A DNA stretch of 64,000 bases from Rhyacophila brunnea (lineage: Eukaryota; Arthropoda; Insecta; Trichoptera; Rhyacophilidae), in assembly GCA_022495005.1 (NCBI GenBank), contig JAGYXB010001010.1, positions 2,294,001-2,358,000 of the forward strand, in the 5' to 3' direction. The notes under the pieces were generated by a model. The model did not search any database, was not told where the DNA came from, and was given only the letters and a program-made list of their open reading frames with translations. Positions 34,513-46,500 of this stretch are shown here, piece after piece. Position 1 is the first letter of the stretch. Every line of letters starts with the position of its first letter. Position numbers and translations under genes: made by a program.

Positions 34513-37500
34513 GTAAGAGTATAAAAATAATAAATGAAAAATAAATTGTTTTTTAAATTAGTATGTATTATAGCCAGCGAAAACTTGAAATCATCTAATA
34601 GAATTTTATAATATTCAATGAAATTTTACAGTTCAATAAGGAATCAACCCAGACATTCCCGTATAGAAAAAGTTATTTGATTTTATGATAAGTACTTACA
34701 TGTTTTTTATACTGAAATATAAGTCAGCATAAATGATAAGTATTAAATGATTTATTAACTCAAAATTTATTGCTTCCGTATAAAAATAGGATATTGTATT
34801 TGAGAACGTATGCAATAAGGCTTCTCTACAGATTTGAAATGCACAACAGTCAATCTTTGAAATATTCAAATTAGACCAAATAACTTTATTCTTTTACAAT
34901 GATCGACATAACTCATTAGACTATTTTAACATAAAATAATTAGATTTATAATGCACCTAGGTATAAACCGTCAAAACTGTGTACTATTACTATTATTATA
35001 CGTATATTATTTCAATATGCCTTTTGTTTTTGACCTACTCATTTATGCTTTACTAGCGGAACAAGCTGGAATCAGCCGAAAAAGTATTTGAATTCAAATA
35101 ATTAGTTATATCTCTCAATAAAAGGATTATATTGTCTTCATAAACACCATTTTGTGTAACGTCAAAAGTAATATAGTGAAACCCGAACAATCTGTAAGGA
35201 AATGTCGATTTTAAACGTGATATATCTCTGAAATACTTAAATAATTAGTTATTTATTATATATTATAATTTGAGATGAACTCAGTATATTTCGATGGTAT
35301 TTCTGAAAAAAATATTTAAATTTAAATACATTATTTTGATTTAATCTGTATTAATTGATAATTATCTGTTATATAATATAGTAGTGTAGTGTTCGATAAT
35401 TCAGATTATACTATTAACTATTTTGTTATTGAACATACATCATTTTGAAAACACTTCTGAGCAAATATATTATAACTAATAAAAAAAATCTTTTTGAAAA
35501 CAGTAAGACATCCAGCAGGAATCGAACCTGCATCTCTTGGATTTTGCGCCAATGCACATATACTACTGTGCTATAGGCGTCATACTTAATTGCGACAAAT
35601 TTGAACTAATGGCTCTTAATAATCTCTGAAGCGCTTTCCAAATTGAGTTACTATTACTAGTTACTATTAATTAGTCGTATAAAACAGCCTCATATAGCCG
35701 GACAGTATACTATGGGTAGTAGTATGTCTTAATCTATGTTACTTATTAGTTTTCCATTGATTACTGTATACCAAGAAATATTATGACGCAAGGAAATTCT
35801 AAATAGTTAAAAATGTTGCGTATTGTAATGATAATGCAATACTATGTTGTAATATTATTACAGAGTTGCCATACGAGGCATATGAAAGCGTGCAAATGGC
35901 TTACAAACTGCATATGGAAGGTGCATCCTGGTATGATGCAGTTCAAATTTGCCGAAAAGAATACAACGCAAAACTAGCGATGCCCAAGAATCAACAGGAA
36001 ATGGATATATTAAAGCACATAGTTAATAGTCATCCGAGGTACTCCAAGGATTACCATTATGTTTATCTGGGATTTCAAAATACATTTATACGCGGAGAAT
36101 TTATCACTGAAGATGGTGAGTTATCATATTATATTATATTTTTTTAAATCTATAAGTACTGTCACTTCCCTCCATTTTCGAAAGTGAAAAACATGCTGTC
36201 ACTTTATTATTATTTAGTTGTCTGGTTTTTCGTCTGGATTTTAGGACTTGGAGGTGAACAAATAACACACCGGAATTGTTTTGGAAACGGCAAGGCATAT
36301 TTACGTTAATATTATATAATAGTTACATTTTTAATAATTTATTTTACGGAGGATGAAATGTGTGTTTTTACTGTTTGGCGGTTTGCAGCATATTCCCCGC
36401 CATCTTGTGTTTCGCTTTTAACGAGAAGCGTTGTCGAAAAACGGCGACGTTGTAATATTTTTCAACCATCATAAGCTACGGCATTGCCGGCTCTATTATT
36501 TATTTTTTATTTTCGTAATCAGCGCTTTACTATTTGTTTGATTTGATACCGACTCGGGCCTCTCCAGATACACAGAGACATCCCCAAATGGGGACCATAC
36601 GGGGGTGTAACAGTACTTACTACTTTCTATCTGGCGCGCACACAGATAAATGTTGGAGGGGGAGTCTATTTCGACAAAATATTCATAATAATGTAGATAT
36701 TATTGATTTTTAAAGCGACGGGAGAGAGTGGGGTTAACAAAATCTGGTAGATACCACTGACTTCCGCATTTACCCGTGGATTCCCGCATTTATACAGGTA
36801 CATACATCATACCCAGACACTTTTCACTTTAAGTCTAGCGATGAGTACCTTGTCTACAAATATAACTACCTATAGGTGCTCACCTACGAATTGTTACGGA
36901 CACAATATCCATAAGTGGTTATTGAATGCACTTGGCTTGATCATGATTATTAGGATCATTAATATCCATTTGTATCGTCCGCAACGTCATATTTTTTAGA
37001 TATACCACGTGATAATATTAAAGGCATCATTGGATGCCCCATATGATGCAGTCTGACCTAGATGCTATCTCGCAATGGTCTATCTTAAATAAACTTGAAT
37101 TCGCTACCTCCAAATGTAATATTATTTCATTCAATCGTTCAAGGCACACCTTATTGTTCCCATACACATTGTCTGGTATAATATTGAGTAGGGTAACGGA
37201 GATAAAAGATTTGGGAGTATTGTATGATACAAAGTTCACTTTCAATCAGCATATTCTTAACATCAGTACTAGATCTAGCAAAATGCTTGGTTTTGTTATG
37301 AGGGTTTCAAAATCATTCGAAAACGTCCGAGTGCTACGTACATTATACGTATCATTTGTGTTGAGTATTCTTGAATATGCCAGCATTATTTGGAGTCCTA
37401 ATAGGTTCATGCACACAATTAAGCTGGATCGAGTCCACAATAGATTTCTTAGATTTCTCTACTTAAGAACATACGGGTTCTTTCCTTATGATAATGACAA

Positions 37501-40500
37501 TAAAATGAATTTCCTGACTCGTTTTCTTCTGGGTATGCTATCAATGCAATCCCTGTCTACCCGAAGAGTGATTGTTCTTTTAAAGCATTTCTTTTTACTT
37601 CTTCGTGGGTTCATTTACAATCCGCATATACTGGCAAATATTAATTTTTATGTTCCCACCAATATCACTCGCAGCTCCACGGTCTTCAAGATACCTCGTC
37701 GCAGGACAGATGTTATGTTTCATGATGCTGTGTATCGTGCAATTAGCTTATTTGATGGCACCATAAAGGTTGATTTGTTTTTATTAATTATATAATGTTT
37801 GTAGACGTTTTAAATAGGATAAATTTATAATTGTATATATTATCATATTTCTTTAATATTTACACATGCTGTCTTTTCCACTTTCTTGTCATATTAGTTG
37901 TTATTTGTAATTAAGATATTTTTATATATTTGTATGTATTATGTATTATGGCGCATTGGCCAAAAGCTGTAATGCCGTAATACTCTTTTTTATAAATAAA
38001 TAAATAAATAAATAAATAAATTGTACCAATTCATGAGTACCACGGTTCTACTGACACAGGCCGTGAGTTTGACAAGTGGGTGCAACCCTTTCAGAAGACT
38101 ATTTGATAGGCAAATCATCTGGGTCACGATCCTCATGTAGGTATAAGGTCCTGCCGAAAAAGAAGAAAAAATATAATCTGGGGGGTCCAGACTAGAAACT
38201 ACCCCCACCTTGTGTACACGCCTAGTTTCTATACATACTACTTCTGAATACTTACGGTTACCAGGATTATTTCGGACATGTCCTCTTTTTGAGTGAGTGC
38301 AGCAAAAATCTGTATTAAGGGTATTTATTTAATTTTTTTTCTTATGAGGTCATTTTGAGATACTTTGGATCACGAATAAAACCTTTTATAGGTTTATTTG
38401 TTTTTCGGTGGACAAGTTTTAGAAATAATAATTGTACATATATCATAACAATAAGAATATTTTTTATCATTTTGATATTGTTTATAAGTAAACATTATAA
38501 ATGAAATAATACACAATGCGATCCTAAACGTAGGTATAATGTTTTATTGCTGAAATCTTTTTCAACAATATGGCCGACTAGTATCTAAGTACGAACATTG
38601 GATAGATTGTAATATTAGAGAAAATATTAGTTTTTGCCTATTTAATCTTTAAAAAATGATAATATAACATTTTTGAAGGCATATAAATTACCATTTATAT
38701 CTGCAATATCTGTATAATAATACATAATTATAATATTAATACTTTCGACCGAAGGTACTTGATGGAATTTGAATTTAAATTCTAATGGATTCAAGCTCTG
38801 TACTATTCCATTTAAGTCGTTTTTTGCGACCCGGGTTTCGCCTTTCGGCATCTTCAGGCGTCGTGTACACTCACCAAAGGCAAACACACACTGACAACGA
38901 ACACCCTTAACTCTACCTTATATAGTAAATCAATACAATAAAGTAGGTAAAAACTCCATTACCTACCTATTTAGTCAGAGGTTACAACAAAAAATACAAT
39001 AAGCAAATTATGAATTGCTGAAGTGTCAGTAAAAAACCTAATTAGTAAAAACCCTATTTTTTTTTTTTTTTTTTGTGATTTTACCGAGGCTTTGACTGCG
39101 ACTCGCTGTCATATCGCCTCTTCTCTTCTAGAAGGGGATCCTTCGATCAGGTCCTCACTCCTATTCTGTTAAATGGCTTTATAATTATTTTGTCTAGCTC
39201 TTTCGTCTTTCTTTCTTTCTTCTTTAGACGCCAGTGTTTTATGCACCAGAATCGCTCTCCTCCGTATCCATCCCTTCTGTATTTTCGATACATCGTGTAA
39301 TCATTGAATTTCAGATAGTCTAATTCAGACCTCAGCCAAGTCTCTGAGATTAATGCTATTGAAATTTTTTGTCTTATTAAGTAGAGTTCTATATCATCCT
39401 TTTTTGCTTCATACTTCTGGCATTCCATTGTAAAATCCTAATTTGTTTTTTATTATCCATTTTGCTCCAGAACCTCCCCTAGAATTTCCTTTAAGTGTCC
39501 TTCTTTGAATTGTTTGCATACCCAGTCCACTGCTTTAATTATTAGTTGTTTAATGATCTGCTGCCAGTCTCCCCTTTTCAGCAAGACTTTCATAATTTCT
39601 CCCATCGCGTTAACCTCTGTCTTCCCCTTTGAATTTTTCTTATTTTTTGTAGACTTTACGCTACTACCTGTAGATATTATTGTTGAGCCTGAAGCTTCTA
39701 CCACCGCTTCTTCTTTCTTTTTGTTTTCCTTAGTTTTTTGAATTGTTTCGCTTTCATCTCTTCCTACGATTTTTTTTTGTTTTAATATGTCAGCATAGCT
39801 ATTATTTAACATATTTTTTTTTGCTTCCTTGAAAGGTATGTTCATTTTTTTCATTGCTTCTTTGCAATTCTTTTCCTCTTGCCACTTTGGGCATTTTTGG
39901 CTGTTTGCCGCGTGGTTACCTTTGCAATTGATGCACGTAATTTCCTCATTTTTTTCGCAGGTTTTGTGGTTTTCACCACACTTAGGGCACGTTTCTACTG
40001 TACGTCCGCAATTGTTCGCGATATGCCCATATCGCCAGCATTTGTAGCATTGCATAACCCTGAATACATACGGTTCTACAGCAAAAGAGACTCCATATAT
40101 GTAAATTGTTCTCGGCAATATTTTCTCCCCAAATTTAATACTGACTGACGAGGTCTTTGTCAGCTCTCCTGTATCACCTTTTCTTGTCAACCTCTTAAGG
40201 TTGATTACTTTTGCATCACTTTTGATTTCCATTTGCAGTTCTTGGAGGTCCATATCAATATCGACTTTTCTTATTACTCCATAAGAGCAGGAGTCATTCT
40301 CTTTGGTCACAAAACCGAGATCTTTGAGTTCTCCAGCTTGTTTCACTTTATCTGCTTCTTTTTCGTCTTCTACTTGGATGTACGTCTTTAAATTTTTATT
40401 GTAAATTTTCTGTACTTTTACTCCTGCCTTATGCAGCATCTGCGCTATTTTCAATTTTAATGGAATTTTACTTCCCGTCGCTATCATGACGATGTTTTGG

Positions 40501-43500
40501 TTTCCCTTTGGAGTGACCCCAGAGTCTCTTCTGGGTTTTTTTCCAGAGGTCACCGTCTGCCATTCTTCTTCTTTTTCTCCAAGCACTTCCTCTTCATCAT
40601 CGTTTCTTTTCTTCTTCGTTTTTTTGGTTTCATTCACTTCCATCGTGGTGTTTTCCATTTTATTGCTTTTGCCGTTCACGCGGTCTTGGAATTCGCGCAA
40701 CAGTGTGAACAAAAAACAGTGTGGACAACCCCTCGCTTCACAGCGTTTGACGCACTCCCCGCACAAAGTGCACTATCCGTGCAACAATAAATATTTTTCA
40801 CTTTTTCTCAAGCACTGGCACTGATTGTCAAAATCACATGGGACCACACATGTTGAGTTTATTGTCAAATTCATTTACAAACAATATTATTTTTGTTGTA
40901 TCCCGTATTTATAACCGTTCGCGAGTAACCGGGCGAATAGCGTCCCGAATACGCAAGCGAAGTTGTACAACCTCACTCCACCGCTGTTGGCTTCCGACTG
41001 AAAAACCCTATCTTATTAATAACAATACACTGGACAGCATATTATTATAATAAATCGTCAAACCTAATAATAGGTCAAAATTCTTTATAACAATAAAAAT
41101 ACTACACTCAAGAGGTGTAAATCGTCAATTCTAAGAAAAATAATTAATCGAGTTAACTAATGAGATATTAGTCTTTAATAATACTATTACAAGGTACCTA
41201 CTTTTATAACATTATTTTTTAACAAAAACAAAATTATACATATAAACTCGCTTAATATAATATTATATATAACTCACCTAATATAATATATATATATATG
41301 GATATCAAAACCAGAGCTAAACCCCAATTTTATCAAACGTTCGATTCCGAGTTAGGTTCCTATGGATATTAAAATGGGCTTGGTTCAATCAAATATTACA
41401 TTACAATCTCAGTTCCGAGGTTAGGTTCCGGTACTTTAAAACAACAATTTACTTTCATACGTATATCAACTCAAAGTTATAAGCTAGATATAATATATAG
41501 AATATATTTTAATTTAAACATTAAAAATAAGAGATGTGTACTTATTTTTTCTTGATATTATTACCAGCTTAACGGAATTTATTTCATAATTAACAACCCT
41601 CAAACAACGAACGACATTGTACCAACATGGGACGTCTATCTCTCTTTGAATGCTTGTACCTAAACTTCTCAAAATTATCTTCCCGAAAATATATTTGTGA
41701 AACAAATTATTGCTAATGTTTCAAAAACAAGAAAAAACCAATTTATATCGCGAGAGAAAGCATTGGATTTCACAAACTGGTGCAACGCTGGTATCTATTA
41801 TAATTGAATCGTGTATCAGAGTTTTTATTTTTTTTAGAATTATTAATAACCATGTCCTTACTTTTTCGTACAAGGTGGTTGTTAGTAATTTTGAACAATC
41901 ACAAATACCCAGGCATTGAGAAAAACACATAAATGTTTTTGTCATGACCGGGAATCGAACCCAGAACTCTCGGGTGGAAAGCCAGCGCCTTACCCACTAC
42001 ACCACGAGAGCCGCCTTGTATCAGAGTGTTGTATTAAGATTGTCTAGAATTATAAAAAAATACAAAGCCCCAGGGTGCTGCCCTGCAGCGCATCGCTAGA
42101 ATACCACTCGGTTAAGTAAATGGGTAAAAACATCTTTTCGTAAAATAAAAACTTTATGCTAAGAAAATTCATCATGCAGATTCCAAGAACCACACTGGAT
42201 TGTAAACCTAATGGTGGTTCTATCATGGCCCACATATCCTGAAGCGGGCCCTCAGGAAAGGATCTATGTCGGGTCTCCCTACCTAGTACCCTACCCGTAG
42301 CTAAGGTTGATAAGGGCAGTGTGATTTTCTACAGTAGTGGTTTCCAGGGAACCCCAAGGTTAAGTGTATACTTTGTATTTTAGCAATTTTAAATAAATCC
42401 AGTTGATTTATTGAGTTGTTATGAAGCCCTGATCGCGACTTCCTTTTGTGGTAACCAAGTAACATTAAACCATTCGCCATATTGGATAATAAGCCATTTT
42501 GTAAGAGTCATGAAACACACCTAAATTAACTATAAAATGAAATACAACACGTGAACTATCATTAAATTGTATCAATCATTACATCACATCAAATTACATC
42601 ACAAAACTACATATTTTTTAAATGTTAATAATCATTCAGGAAAATAGCGCTGCAGGCAAATTTTTTAACTATTAGAGAAAAATTATGGTGTGTTTTCATA
42701 TAACTGGTCGACCCGCCACACCGGGGCCCCTCAAAACCTGGCCCCCCAGGCTAGAGCTCTGTCAGCCCCCCTTTGTGGGGGCCATGGGTGATATCTTTTA
42801 AAGCTTTACTATCCGCGTCCTAATAGGTATTATAATGTAAACCCGTCATTTGTTCCCTTAATTTCGGAGGATCACTACGTCATAGCATTATGGAAATTAG
42901 TAAAATAAATACTAAAACAATATAATATGTCACATGTTAAACATTTTCTTTTCAGGACTACCTCTCCAATATGTTTTCCAAGAATTCGAAAGTGTACCAT
43001 ATCATCAACCAAATGACGCTGAAGGGAATCAATACTGTGGCTCGATGGGATATACTGGGAAACTTAACGACATGTGGTGCACACCTAAACTGTCTTTTAT
43101 TTGTGAACGAAGGCTAGATTCAGCACCATTTGAAGAGAATGGGTTCTCTTCAATTTATCCTGGTAATATACTGTAAAATTAGACACTATTGCCTTATATA
43201 TTTTTAATTTATAAGACTTTATATGTTCATTCCATTGCAACATAGTGAATGCATGACGACATCATTTGGTGTATGCATAATGCTTATTTCCATTATTATT
43301 GTCATGTATCTACTTTTTATAACAATTTGAGTTATTGTTTTGTCACGGTATCATCGCTGACCAAATGGTTGAACATATTTGGGATTGTTTGGTTTCTCGG
43401 AGGCAGTTACAGATGACATATTACCCAAAGCAATTCTAATGGTAAAGTATAAATTTGACAATGTTATTTTTTGCATGTTTTGGAAAAAAACATAAACGTT

Positions 43501-46500
43501 CAAATTGTAGTTTACAAATGAAGTGTTTGGGTTCTCAAAAAATTAAACTCATTCAAAACAGGTATAAAAATGTATGTCTCAAAATAACATTTTTGTTACC
43601 TAATGAAAATATTATAAAAAAGCGACATGTAAAATCGAGCTAATTAATAGCTTGAAAACATTTCAAATATAAAGGTACTTATTAGAAAAAAATATATACG
43701 ACACCAATATCCTTTACCATTGAGCCGAAGCTGGCTTAAGTTTTTTTTAAATATAATATTGTTATGTAAACTATGTATGTTCAATAAAGAATGTTACATT
43801 CTCAAATCTTGTAAACTTATTAAAAAATAGTTTATTTTGTCAATGAATATTATTTCCAGTGATTTTTTTTCTAAATATCGTGTTTTTTTCAAAAAATCCT
43901 AAAATTTCATTGAACTAATGAATCAATTATTGAACCATTTACTATAATAATTATTGGTGTGAGTAAGTGCTTTTAGTTTTACTATGCGCTTAATATTAAA
44001 GTATTGCTTACATAAAATGCTTAACATGACTACTTATACCTATTGTTAAAGCAACGTCTAAATGTGAAATATACAGATTTACAACAGTAAGATATATTGT
44101 GATATTTAAAAAAAATATAAGGATGATACATATTTGCAAAAAACTCTGATTTGATAAATTAAAACAATATATGGATTCTACTGGTCAATAAACAATTAAA
44201 TACTATGCGTGCTGATACAAAATCATAAGTATTAACTTATTTAAAATTGTATAATGAACTAACAACTTATTTAAGCGCATTTATTGACACTAAAGGAAAG
44301 TATCACTACTTAGAAATACGTAAAATTACACATAGATAATAAACTTCTTTAATTGGAATTGATTATAATATAAACTATACTCTCTTACAATTAATGGATT
44401 GTCTCCTTTATAGGATGTCCTTTCGGAGAGTTTGACTTTAGATGGGTTAATGATGGGCCAGATGGTATAGCTAACTGGGAGTATGAAGATTGTAAATCTC
44501 TAGGTCTTCATACAGAACAATGTCCAAAGTCCTGCTGTCATGGTAATATTTGCACAAAAATCTTGAAAATATTCAATATCGTCACTTAAATATCACTTAA
44601 ATTATTTGACCCTCCACAGTGGAACGGTTATTAAACATAATAATTTATGTCTAAAAAGAATTATACAAAATAATGTCCATCGTATAACAGTAACGCCCAG
44701 GATAGCGTCGGCTTATAATGTCGTAGATCCCAGGTTCGAATCCTGGGTCTGGAAAATACAAATATTGTTTTTTAATTTATGTTTGGAGTCATAGTGTGTA
44801 TGTAATAAGTTGAGCAAGTGACTAACATCCATTTATCTTAAAAACAAAATCTTTTAATACAACCTCCACTCTGTGTAGGCCCATAATAATATGATCCTCT
44901 TAGGATCGACCACAGCGAAGTAATAACGTGTAAATAATAACATAAAAAGACACAAACTCATGAACCATCAGTTAATATTGAGTTCCGTCTACAATTTATA
45001 TCTATATGGCAGTGGCGAAGGGTGGAGTTAGGCTGTTAAGATCTGACATAAATAGTGCACATTATACTTTGACAGTCATAACGCACCCCCAGTAAGATAC
45101 TGTCGTAAGTCTGAAATCGGCGTTTTCGAGTTATGGATGTGGTTGGATTCGTATTTTTTTTTGCTATTTTAATAAAATATTGTCATATCTCAAACTCAAA
45201 TATTGTCAGAGAGAAAGCATTTAATACAGTACATTACTTTCCGAAAACTGTTAAATCGATAATAAAATAGTGTTGTAACTAAGTTACGACAGTATTTTAC
45301 AAGAAGCTTTCTAAAAACTAAAACAATATTTTTCAAAAAAATACTGTTGTAACTCTGTTACTACAGTAAGATCTTGAGATACATCGTAATTTTCTCACTA
45401 GTTGCATGGATATTATTGTTCCAAAGTATTCAAACAAAAAAACTGGAAGCAGCAGAGGCAACAATGTTTGTTATCAACTTCAATTAAATGGAAGTAAAAT
45501 ACAAGAAGTATGCAAAAAATACTTTATCAACACATTTGGGGTGAGTGAAAGGTACTGCTCCACTGTGTGGAAAACAAGGGATCTTCTTTTCGGAACGCCA
45601 ATTCCAGAACAAAGAGGTCACCATGGCAATCACAAAAAAATTGAAGATGATTTAAAAAATGATATAAGAACTCACATTAAGTCTTTCCAGTGATCGAGTA
45701 ACATTATTTGCGTGCACAGACATCTAGATTGTATTTAGATGGTAAATTAACAATTGCTGAAATGTATCGGTTATACAAAAAACAACAAGCTGACAGCAAT
45801 ATGCCATTTGGAAAAGAACACTATTATACACATCCATATTTAATGACGAATTTAATATTGGCTTCTTTAAGCCTAAAAAAGATTTGTGGGTTGAATGCGA
45901 CCCATACAATAATTGTTCACCAGAAGAAAAAGAACAACTTCAAGAAAAGTATGAGACACATCAACCTGGAAAAAAAGAGGCAAGGGATGAAAAGACCAAA
46001 GACGTAGCAGAGTCCCGAACTAATGGCCAAAACAGCGTCATTAATGTAGCTGTATATGATTTGCAGGCTGTTTTACCGCTTCCTTGCGGAAATGTGTCAA
46101 CTTTCTATTATAAACGAAAGTCGGCAATGTACAATCTTACAGTCTATAATATCACTGAAAATATTGCAAACTGATACATGTGGGATGAGAGTCAAGCTGC
46201 ATGAAGATCCAATGAAATTGGTAGCTGTGTACTCGATTACATTGCATGTGAAAAATATCATCACATTGAGCATTTTATTTTTTACAGAGACAATTGTGCC
46301 GGGTAGAATAAAAATAAATACATTGCTGCAATGTATTTATATGCCATCAGGAATTCACAAAAAAATAAAACGATCTCTCATAAGTTTTTGGTCATCGAGC
46401 ATACCCAAAATGAAGGCGATATTGTCTATTCTACAATTGAGCAGCAGAAGACTAGGGCTCTAAAAAGTGGACCAATATTTGTGCCCGGCCAAATGATTAC

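Larger units (their letters stand above)
39058..41000 (-). mobile_element. internally deleted LINE (I/Jockey/R1-like) with intact ends
   Basis: An 11-bp duplication AAAAACCCTAT (39047-39057, 41001-41011) brackets it. On the minus strand it begins CAGTCGGAAGCC and ends in a poly(A) run (about 18 A). ORF1 is intact; ORF2 has only its first about 60 codons. The rest of the endonuclease and the whole RT are missing, though the 3' tail is present, so the loss is internal rather than the usual 5' truncation. Within CTL-B intron 2, antisense to the gene. Confidence 0.85.

Noticed and set aside
40486..40824. Ser/Phe-rich open frame on the + strand
   Set aside because: It is the antisense shadow of the intact LINE ORF1 at 39453-40766.
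42710..42790. GC-rich GGGGCCCC-like block before CTL-B exon 3
   Set aside because: Considered as a promoter or CpG island, but it is short, intronic and more likely an eroded transposon end.
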